Both the position numbers and the translations under genes were made by a program. From assembly GCA_016866585.1 (NCBI GenBank), contig VGMB01000131.1, forward strand, positions 1-5,127: 5,127 nucleotides of DNA. The letters are read 5' to 3'. The DNA is from Chlamydiota bacterium. Its GTDB lineage: Bacteria > Chlamydiota > Chlamydiia > Chlamydiales > Rhabdochlamydiaceae. Positions within the stretch are counted from its first letter, which is position 1; the number at the start of each line of letters is the position of its first letter. The notes beneath the pieces are model-generated. The model had not been told where the DNA came from and did no database searches. It was given only the letters and a program-made list of their open reading frames with translations. Below are positions 1 through 5,127 of the stretch, in pieces.

Positions 1-966
1 ACATTCCCAGGGTGTGATCTTATCACATGCTCCTCGAGTATATATTCCTTAAAAGAACAAATAGAGATACCAAAGAAAATTAATAAATGTGATCTATTTT
101 GGAGTCCACATTATAACGTTCCTCTTACATCTATAAAAGCTGACAAAAGAGTCGTGACCATCCACGATGTTCTTCACTTGCGATATATCAAGAATTTTTC
201 TTTTCATAAGCGTTTATATGCAAGTCTTGTGATGAAAAAAGCCACTCAATATTCTGATGCTATAATAACTGTTTCTGATTTCTCAAAATCGGAGATTTTA
301 GCTTTAACTAATGCGCAATCAAGTAAGATTAAGAGGATTTATTTAGGTATACATCACGATTGGTTTTCAAAGTTTAATCCATTCTCGTTAGATCGTGAGG
401 TAAGAGATAAATTTTCTCCTCCTGATAATTTTATCTTGTATGTAGGTAATGTTAAACCTCATAAAAATCTTCAGGGAGCTGTATCGGCTTTTAAAAGATG
501 GATCATAGATAAAAAGGTAGATCATTACTTTATTGTTGTCGGAAAGCATTTTGATGATTTTCCATTAAAAAAGACTATTCAAAATGATGAAGTACTTCGC
601 AAAAGAGTGATTTTTTATGAATCTGTTGGTCACTCGGATCTTCGGTGGTTTTATGCTAATGCTATTGCAACCGTAATACCTTCATTTTATGAAGGCTTTG
701 GCATCCCAGCAATAGAAGCGATGTGCTCGGGATCCCCTTTGCTTGCTTCAAATACTGCAAGTCTTCCTGAGGTCTGTCGTGATGCCTGTGTATATGTGGA
801 TCCTCATTCAGTTGATAGCATATACGATGGATTGCAGAACATTATTCTCAACGAAGCTAATAGAGCAGCTCTAAAGGAAAAAGGATTCGCAAACGTAAAA
901 CGTTTTACATGGGAAAATGCAGCACAAGAACATAATGAACTTTTTGACAAGCTATTATCAAATTAA
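1..966 (+). CDS. GT4-family glycosyltransferase, 5' end outside window
   Basis: Seen: the frame is open from base 1 to the TAA at 964-966, giving 321 residues. The GTG at 154 is an internal valine, because conserved GT4 sequence lies upstream of it (DLFWSPHYNVPL, residues 31-42, leading to TIHDVLHL at 53-60). Other landmarks are TVSDFSKSEI (90-99), the start of the nucleotide-sugar domain at YVGNVKPHKNL (147-157), and the retaining-GT EX7E motif, E231 and E239, in YEGFGIPAIEAM. Known: this is the two-lobed GT-B fold of mannosyltransferases such as the WbaZ/WbpY/WbdB type; members are usually about 350-380 residues, so some 30-60 N-terminal residues are probably missing. Inferred: it is a cytoplasmic or membrane-associated enzyme that adds a sugar, plausibly mannose from GDP-mannose given manC 24 bases downstream, to a lipid-linked glycan. 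Family is secure; donor, acceptor and linkage are not determined. Confidence 0.9.
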   Translation, partial: TFPGCDLITCSSSIYSLKEQIEIPKKINKCDLFWSPHYNVPLTSIKADKRVVTIHDVLHLRYIKNFSFHKRLYASLVMKKATQYSDAIITVSDFSKSEILALTNAQSSKIKRIYLGIHHDWFSKFNPFSLDREVRDKFSPPDNFILYVGNVKPHKNLQGAVSAFKRWIIDKKVDHYFIVVGKHFDDFPLKKTIQNDEVLRKRVIFYESVGHSDLRWFYANAIATVIPSFYEGFGIPAIEAMCSGSPLLASNTASLPEVCRDACVYVDPHSVDSIYDGLQNIILNEANRAALKEKGFANVKRFTWENAAQEHNELFDKLLSN

Positions 967-990
967 TATTACAAGCATCATAGGTAAAAC

Positions 991-2379
991 ATGAAAATTA
1001 TCATACTCGCTGGTGGAAAAGGAACAAGACTATGGCCCTTATCTAGAAACTCGTTTCCAAAGCAGTTTTTGCATTTTGGAGATAAGATGTCCTTGCTTCA
1101 AAAAACGATTGCTCGATTCACAGCTCTTTATGATAGAAAAGACATTCTTATCCTAACAAATCAAAGCTACTATCATCTTGTAAAAAGTCAATGTAGCGAG
1201 CTTGATCCTTATTTCGAATATACTATATTGCAAGAGCCTGAAGGCAAAAATACCGCACCAGCAATAGCTCTTGCCGCAAAGTACCTCCAAGAAAAAATGG
1301 GCTGTGGCGATGATGAAGTATTCTTAGTTTCTTCTTCTGATCATTTGATAAGCCCTCAAGAAACATTTTTGTCTTTACTTCCTACAGCAGAAAATGAAGC
1401 AAAGAAAGGAAGTATCATAACGTTCGGAGTCCATCCTAACATACCTGAGACAGGGTATGGGTATATAAAATTTGTTAAAGAGCCTGGTAAGGACTGCTGC
1501 AATGTAGAATCTTTTGTAGAAAAGCCGTCTCTTGATTTGGCCAAGCAATATATATTATCAGGAAATTACCTATGGAATAGCGGAATTTTCGCATTCAAAA
1601 TGGAAACCTTCTGGCAAGAGCTGAGCTCCTTTTGTCCTGAAGTGTCGCGTGTTTTTGAGGGGTCATTCGAGCAAAGTATAGCGCAATTTTCTTTATCAAA
1701 GGATATATCCATCGACTACGCTGTTATGGAAAAATCTGCTCTTGTTAAGGTGCTTCCTATGAACCTAAGCTGGTCTGATGTTGGGTCCTGGGACAGTGTC
1801 TATGATAACCTGGAAAAAGATAGCCATAGCAATGTTAAGGTTGGTAATGTTGTTGATGTAGATACGAAAAATTCATTGATTTTTGGCGGTAAGAGGCTGA
1901 TTTCTACAATAGGTATCGAGGATATGATTATAGTAGAGACTAATGATGCACTGCTAGTGAGTAAAAAAGGGCATTCTCAAAAGGTCAAAACACTAGTAGA
2001 AAGACTTGTGGCTAACAAAATTACCCAGTCTACAGATCATCTCACTTCGCATAGGCCTTGGGGTAGCTATACTGTGCTTGAAGAAGGGGCTCGTTATAAG
2101 ATTAAAAAGATAACAGTGAATCCAGGTCAAAGACTCAGTCTTCAACTACATTATCATCGAAGTGAGCATTGGGTAGTAGTAAAGGGAACAGCCCGCGTTA
2201 CTCTTGGGACAAATGAAGTGCTTTTGCATGAGAATGAAAGTGTGTATGTTGAGAAATCACAGACACACAGGCTTGAAAACCCTGGAAGAGTGCCTTTAGA
2301 ACTTATTGAAGTTCAGGTGGGTGAATATGTAGGGGAAGACGATATTGTAAGGGTTCAAGATGACTATGCGAGAGTCTAA
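991..2379 (+). CDS. manC: Mannose-1-phosphate guanylyltransferase / mannose-6-phosphate isomerase (GDP-mannose synthesis)
   Basis: Bifunctional cytoplasmic enzyme: type II phosphomannose isomerase (fructose-6-P to mannose-6-P) and GDP-mannose pyrophosphorylase (mannose-1-P + GTP to GDP-mannose + PPi). Seen in 462 residues: nucleotidyltransferase signature GGKGTRLWPLSR (8-19) and PKQF (23-26), NTAPA (87-91), SSDH (115-118), GYGYIK (155-160), the FVEKP sugar-phosphate motif (175-179), WNSGIF (195-200), DYAVMEK (242-248) and WSDVGSW (261-267). The C-terminal cupin begins near RPWGSY (355-360) and has the metal-site pattern Q385, H387, E392, H426 within QLHYHRSEHW and THRLEN. Length is near the family's usual 470 or so, and both halves look intact. 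TAGG at 981-984 is a modest Shine-Dalgarno six bases before the ATG. A phosphomannomutase (manB) is needed for the full pathway and is not in this window. Names used for relatives include cpsB, rfbM and algA. Confidence 0.97.
   Translation: MKIIILAGGKGTRLWPLSRNSFPKQFLHFGDKMSLLQKTIARFTALYDRKDILILTNQSYYHLVKSQCSELDPYFEYTILQEPEGKNTAPAIALAAKYLQEKMGCGDDEVFLVSSSDHLISPQETFLSLLPTAENEAKKGSIITFGVHPNIPETGYGYIKFVKEPGKDCCNVESFVEKPSLDLAKQYILSGNYLWNSGIFAFKMETFWQELSSFCPEVSRVFEGSFEQSIAQFSLSKDISIDYAVMEKSALVKVLPMNLSWSDVGSWDSVYDNLEKDSHSNVKVGNVVDVDTKNSLIFGGKRLISTIGIEDMIIVETNDALLVSKKGHSQKVKTLVERLVANKITQSTDHLTSHRPWGSYTVLEEGARYKIKKITVNPGQRLSLQLHYHRSEHWVVVKGTARVTLGTNEVLLHENESVYVEKSQTHRLENPGRVPLELIEVQVGEYVGEDDIVRVQDDYARV
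2349..2353 (+). promoter_or_regulatory. Ribosome binding site for the polymerase/ligase gene, inside manC
   Basis: AAGGG lies six bases before the ATG at 2360, a good spacing, and within the last codons of manC. A second ATG at 2366 would be 12 bases away, so 2360 is the better start. The 20-base gene overlap suggests translational coupling. Confidence 0.65.
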
Positions 2380-3742
2380 AGGTATTTCCCTCCATATAGG
2401 ATCTATTTTTAAAGAACGCGTGTTTTTTTCACGCGTCCTTTTGGATTTGATGATTTTTTTCTATTTTTTGACATTGTCAGGAGAGCTGCTGAACGTCCCT
2501 TTAGGAATATTCAAGCCAAGAGCAAATCACATTTTTGCTATCCTTTTAATGTTTTATACGTTTCGATCTAAAAAAAGGGTTGTGATTGATAAAGAGCTGG
2601 TAATTCCATTTTTTGCCCTTTTCGTTTCTTTTTTTATCTCGGGTGTTCTTGGGGATTATGTTCTCCGTTCTTTGGGATATACATGCATATATCTGTTTAC
2701 CATCACTTGTTATTTCATAGTGCCTTATAATCTATTCATATTCTTCGGTGGCGATAGAGTATTTAAAATTTATATGATGTCTTTTTTAGTGCTTGGTGTT
2801 TATTCACTCATGCAAGTCGTTTTTTCTTTTGGAGGTATATTTTTACCTTTTGTTACCCAATATGCAGGCAGTATCGCTCGTGGGCAGGGATGGAATTATG
2901 AGCCCTCATACTATGCTCTTATGATGACTCAGTTTGTGATGTTTTACAATTCTTTAGCACTCATGAGTACAGACAAAAAGATCAATTGGATATATTTTGC
3001 GTTTGTAAATTTACTTTTGATCGTTTCTACATCTACAGGGATAGTCCTGTCATATCCCAGTTTTGCTTTGTTATATCTACTAGCCGGATCGGTAGGTTTT
3101 TTAAAAAATATCATCACTAATGTTAAGAAGAAAGCAATGCAGCTTATTCTATTTTTTATTAGCTCTATGGCACTGCTTTGGATCATGTTTCCTTTAGAGT
3201 TTATTCGTACATTTTATAAGTTTTTCGATTATGGGATAACTAAGCACTGGTCTGTTGTAGAACGTTGGAATGGAATTGTTAATGCCTCGCAGGTGTTTAT
3301 AGAGCACCCTTTTTTTGGGGTGGGTGTTGGCGGTGTAGGCTCTTACATATATAAGCTTAAAGAGAATGGCTGCATTCCTATGACTCTAAGAGAACTTGAA
3401 AAATACGATCCTACCAACGCTCTTACAGAAATCGCGGCAAGTGTTGGTATTTTTGGCCTACTGGCTTATCTTTTACTTGCTAGGTCTTTTTGGATTGTTT
3501 TCAAAAGAGTTATAAATGAAAAAAACAACGTCTCTTTGCACCATAAAAGGGTGATAGTTTCCTTATTTATTTCACTTGTTTCTGCTCTTTTTGTCCTGCA
3601 GTTTAATCAGGGGTTGTTTAGAAGCTACTTGTGGGTTCATGCAGCTGTTGTATTTGGCTATATGCGTTATATCCAGTCCTTATATGCAAAAGGCCCTCTC
3701 GATAGAGAAGGCCAAAACATAAAAAATAAGGAAGGGTTATAA
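2360..3742 (+). CDS. O-antigen ligase/polymerase family membrane protein (Wzy/WaaL-like)
   Basis: Seen: 460 residues, dominated by hydrophobic segments (roughly 26-40, 55-68, 80-98, 105-129, 136-160, 183-201, 209-228, 232-248, 260-280, 358-380, 397-415 and 423-438), so about 10-12 transmembrane helices. The long polar stretch at about 285-355 is the family's large periplasmic loop, with ERWN (301-304) and HPFFGVGVGG (316-325), followed by NALTEIAASVGIFGLL (353-368). An earlier R-G-x(4)-EPSYYA stretch (174-186) also fits. Known: this is the Wzy_C (O-antigen ligase) superfamily, inner-membrane enzymes that take undecaprenyl-PP-linked glycan and either polymerise repeat units or transfer the chain to lipid A core. 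Sequence alone does not separate polymerase from ligase; the neighbouring GT and manC make polymerase of an O-antigen or capsule slightly more likely. The start overlaps manC by 20 bases. A hairpin lies in codons 19-26 and another near the 3' end. Confidence 0.87.
   Translation: MTMRESKGISLHIGSIFKERVFFSRVLLDLMIFFYFLTLSGELLNVPLGIFKPRANHIFAILLMFYTFRSKKRVVIDKELVIPFFALFVSFFISGVLGDYVLRSLGYTCIYLFTITCYFIVPYNLFIFFGGDRVFKIYMMSFLVLGVYSLMQVVFSFGGIFLPFVTQYAGSIARGQGWNYEPSYYALMMTQFVMFYNSLALMSTDKKINWIYFAFVNLLLIVSTSTGIVLSYPSFALLYLLAGSVGFLKNIITNVKKKAMQLILFFISSMALLWIMFPLEFIRTFYKFFDYGITKHWSVVERWNGIVNASQVFIEHPFFGVGVGGVGSYIYKLKENGCIPMTLRELEKYDPTNALTEIAASVGIFGLLAYLLLARSFWIVFKRVINEKNNVSLHHKRVIVSLFISLVSALFVLQFNQGLFRSYLWVHAAVVFGYMRYIQSLYAKGPLDREGQNIKNKEGL
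2416..2436 (+). repeat. Perfect 7-bp inverted repeat with T7 loop, early in the polymerase gene
   Basis: ACGCGTG (2416-2422), seven T (2423-2429), CACGCGT (2430-2436) form a perfect hairpin about 56 bases after the start codon. It is GC-rich amid AT-rich sequence. It encodes ordinary residues (ERVFFSRV), so it could be coincidental, or could be a folded mRNA element or a palindromic protein-binding site. Confidence 0.6.
3692..3713 (-). terminator. Possible minus-strand terminator inside the 3' end of the polymerase gene
   Basis: GGCC (3692-3695) pairs with GGCC (3710-3713) and TCTC (3697-3700) with GAGA (3705-3708), around a GATA loop and one C/A mismatch. Read on the minus strand, the hairpin is followed directly by TTTTG, the rho-independent arrangement. 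On the plus strand it is followed by AAAACAT, so it should not stop the polysaccharide operon. It would end transcripts coming from the minus-strand pair about 55 bases past their last stop codon. Confidence 0.5.
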
Positions 3743-3763
3743 GCACCCAAAGGATGGGTGCTT
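3741..3763. terminator. Convergent-gene hairpin, likely bidirectional terminator
   Basis: AAGCACCC (3741-3748) pairs perfectly with GGGTGCTT (3756-3763) around a 7-base loop. It fills the 25-base gap between the two facing stop codons (3740-3742 plus, 3768-3770 minus), the classic place for a shared terminator. The T-tract is short on the plus strand (CTTTAGCTT) and interrupted on the minus strand, so efficiency is uncertain. Confidence 0.7.
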
Positions 3764-3767
3764 TAGC

Positions 3768-4757
3768 TTATACAGCTCTTGAACATTGCGCAAGAGCGGA
3801 CAGTGTGTCCAAAGCTTTAGAAGCTTCTTGAGCGAGAGCATCTTTGTTTTTGTTAGCTTCACTTGCAGCTTGTGACGCCATCTGTTGGTTACTTTGAGCA
3901 AGTTTTTCGATTGCTTGTTGTTCACCTTGTTCGGTTTGCTTTATCGATTCAACACCTTTATCTATTGATTGTATACCTTGGTTTATAATAGTTCCTGTTA
4001 GTTGCATTTTTTGCATATTTAATTGTAGTTGAGTATTAAGGTTATTGAGTTTTCTTGAGTTATTGCCTCTTTCCTCTCTTAAGTTTTCGTTTAATTGTGT
4101 TCTTTGTTCTGGTGTCATACTGTCGATAGCTCTTTTATCTAGCTTGTCAGCTGCGTTTTCATCATACCATTTTGTGTTCGATTCTTTTTTGCGAGCTTGC
4201 GATTTAGCTGTTTTTCCCCCATGGTCATTGTCATAGAAGCTATTTCTACCATTTAAAAGTTCTTGTTGTCTTGCAGGAGCATTTTCATCAGTTTTCGTCA
4301 ATGTAGTTGTATTTCCAGCACTGTCAGAAGCTTCATCTGCCTCTGCAAGATTTTTATCCAACCTATTTAGAGTAGTTTGTTCAGCTTGAGCCTCTTCAAA
4401 TGCAGGTTCCATTTTTTTGTTTGCACTAAATCCGTAGGCACCCTCAAATAATGCAACCCCAGCTTGTCCAGCCGCTGCAGCTGACTGGCATACAAGCATG
4501 TCGGCAGCGTCGTTTGCGGCAGCTATCGTTGCATTTGCCGAGATTTTTGCACTAGCAGCGGCAACTTGAGACTGCTGCTGGATCATTTCTTGCCAGTATT
4601 CTTGTAAGTTCACTAAGAGTGTTTGTAGGTCCATCATTGATTTATAGGCCATTGATGTTGCACTACCTTGACATTGTGTCCAGCTTGGTGAGGACACTGT
4701 TGTCATTGTTCCCGGGTTTTGAACACCCACTGTTTCATAGTTTGCTGCAGTTGGCAT
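3768..4757 (-). CDS. Uncharacterised coiled-coil protein, possible type III secreted/translocator-like
   Basis: I do not recognise this 329-residue protein by name. Seen: residues 1-38 hold a single charged residue (E8) and 12 Ser/Thr, with no Sec-type signal peptide. A polar helix follows (43-75, LQTLLVNLQEYWQEM), then an alanine-rich, weakly hydrophobic segment (66-112) with C90. Residues 115-145 and 215-322 look like amphipathic helices or coiled coil, separated by a charged, basic linker (about 160-212, including QARKKES). Three cysteines: C29, C90 and C325, the last five residues from the end. Inferred: an uncharged Ser/Thr-rich N-terminus, a modest hydrophobic stretch and a C-terminal coiled coil resemble the plan of type III secretion translocators or effectors (YopD/SipC/EspB type), but no diagnostic motif is seen and the hydrophobic part is weak. 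It sits 22 bases behind the upstream minus-strand gene, so they are probably one operon. The coding call is strong; the function is open. Confidence 0.8.
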   Translation of the reverse strand: MPTAANYETVGVQNPGTMTTVSSPSWTQCQGSATSMAYKSMMDLQTLLVNLQEYWQEMIQQQSQVAAASAKISANATIAAANDAADMLVCQSAAAAGQAGVALFEGAYGFSANKKMEPAFEEAQAEQTTLNRLDKNLAEADEASDSAGNTTTLTKTDENAPARQQELLNGRNSFYDNDHGGKTAKSQARKKESNTKWYDENAADKLDKRAIDSMTPEQRTQLNENLREERGNNSRKLNNLNTQLQLNMQKMQLTGTIINQGIQSIDKGVESIKQTEQGEQQAIEKLAQSNQQMASQAASEANKNKDALAQEASKALDTLSALAQCSRAV

Positions 4758-4764
4758 AATAATA

Positions 4765-4769
4765 CCTTT
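4765..4769 (-). promoter_or_regulatory. Ribosome binding site for the 329-residue protein
   Basis: On the minus strand AAAGG lies seven bases before the ATG at 4757, within an A-rich leader in the 22-base gap after the upstream stop. This supports 4757 as the true start and translation from a shared transcript. Confidence 0.7.
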
Positions 4770-4779
4770 TTTTAATTTT

Positions 4780-5127
4780 TTAATATGGATGAGATAGCAT
4801 AGATGACATGTTAGACATCACTGAGAATAACGCAGAACTTAAACTAGTTTGGTTCTGTATATTCGTACCATCTTGGCTTACTGCTTGCTGTGCGGCCTGC
4901 GTGGCTGCATCCGCTTCGTTTTCGAAAGTTTGGGCGCAAGTTGAGTCATACTGATATTGAGCTTGATATTGCTGAAGTTGGGCTTGGGCTTCACTGCCAG
5001 ATGTACTAGCATTAGTTATGTCGGCTGTATCTTGGGATAAAACTAAATTACATCCAGAGTATATGTTGTTTTCAGTCTGAGCATCAACAGTCACAGAGTT
5101 GGCATCAGCAAGTTCTTGCCACTGGAG
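4780..5127 (-). CDS. Uncharacterised Gln/Ala/Ser/Thr-rich protein without Lys or Arg, 5' end outside window
   Basis: Seen: the frame is open to the window edge, giving at least 115 residues; the GTG at 5094 is not needed as a start, since coding continues upstream (LQWQELADANS). The fragment contains no lysine or arginine, about 12 Asp/Glu and 18 Gln, so it is strongly acidic. It has two cysteines (fragment residues 26 and about 61), a Gln/Tyr-rich helix-prone stretch (LQQYQAQYQY), an alanine-rich helix (EADAATQAAQQAV) and a Ser/Met-rich tail ending SHPY. No transmembrane helix or known domain is recognised. Inferred: such composition is typical of exported or self-assembling helical proteins rather than cytosolic enzymes; a secretion substrate or filament-type protein is one option. 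It shares an LQ..WQE[LM] element with the 329-residue protein downstream, suggesting possible kinship. The remaining N-terminus is needed to say more. Confidence 0.72.
   Translation of the reverse strand, partial: LQWQELADANSVTVDAQTENNIYSGCNLVLSQDTADITNASTSGSEAQAQLQQYQAQYQYDSTCAQTFENEADAATQAAQQAVSQDGTNIQNQTSLSSALFSVMSNMSSMLSHPY

Noticed and set aside
154..966. GTG at 154 as the start of the glycosyltransferase
   Set aside because: The frame is open to base 1 and residues before the GTG match the GT4 N-terminal domain, so the gene begins outside the window.
1356..1544. 62-codon minus-strand open frame inside manC
   Set aside because: It lies opposite well-conserved manC sequence and has no recognisable features or ribosome site.
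2944..3186. 80-codon minus-strand open frame inside the polymerase gene
   Set aside because: It mirrors transmembrane-coding sequence of a clear family member; a shadow frame.
3737..3925. 62-codon minus-strand open frame across the convergent junction
   Set aside because: It overlaps the 3' end of the 329-residue gene in another frame and crosses the terminator hairpin.
4045..4236. 63-codon plus-strand open frame opposite the 329-residue gene
   Set aside because: Its hydrophobic look comes from the complement of Glu/Lys/Asn-rich coiled-coil codons; no independent support.
4758..4779. Promoter in the A/T-rich gap between the minus-strand genes
   Set aside because: The 22-base gap is too short for a convincing -35/-10 pair and is better explained as an A-rich leader with a ribosome site.
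4780..5094. GTG at 5094 as the start of the Lys/Arg-free protein
   Set aside because: The frame continues to the window edge with similar composition and a motif shared with the neighbour; no convincing ribosome site was seen before the GTG.
1..5127. CRISPR array, tRNA/rRNA genes, insertion sequence or attachment site
   Set aside because: No spaced direct repeats, tRNA-like cloverleaf, rRNA sequence, transposase or terminal inverted repeats were seen; coding density leaves almost no free space.

Overview
The window is AT-rich bacterial DNA, almost fully coding, with two gene groups that converge on each other. Three plus-strand genes (positions 1 to 3742) form a compact surface-polysaccharide operon. 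Two minus-strand genes (5127 down to 3768) encode proteins I do not recognise by name, with an unusual composition. The organism cannot be fixed from the sequence. GDP-mannose synthesis plus a Wzy/WaaL-type membrane protein suggests a Gram-negative bacterium that makes a mannose-containing O-antigen, capsule or exopolysaccharide. The minus-strand pair looks like exported or type III-secreted helical proteins, so a host-associated lineage is possible, but this is inference.

Plus strand: (1) a GT4-family glycosyltransferase whose N-terminus lies before the window, since its frame is open to base 1; (2) manC, a bifunctional mannose-1-phosphate guanylyltransferase / mannose-6-phosphate isomerase that makes GDP-mannose; (3) a multi-spanning O-antigen ligase/polymerase-family protein whose start overlaps the end of manC by 20 bases. 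Together they suggest a pathway in which ManC supplies GDP-mannose, the glycosyltransferase adds a sugar (possibly mannose) to a lipid-linked repeat unit, and the membrane protein polymerises or transfers the glycan on the periplasmic side.

Junction (3743 to 3767): only 25 bases separate the two stop codons, and they hold an 8-bp perfect hairpin that could end transcription from both sides. A second hairpin, inside the last codons of the polymerase gene, is followed by a T-tract only on the minus strand.

Minus strand: a fragment of at least 115 residues without any lysine or arginine, rich in Gln/Ala/Ser/Thr/Asn, is followed 22 bases later by a 329-residue protein. That protein has an uncharged, Ser/Thr-rich N-terminus, an alanine-rich segment and a charged coiled-coil C-terminal half. 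They look co-transcribed and may be distant relatives. This pair is the least explained part of the window.
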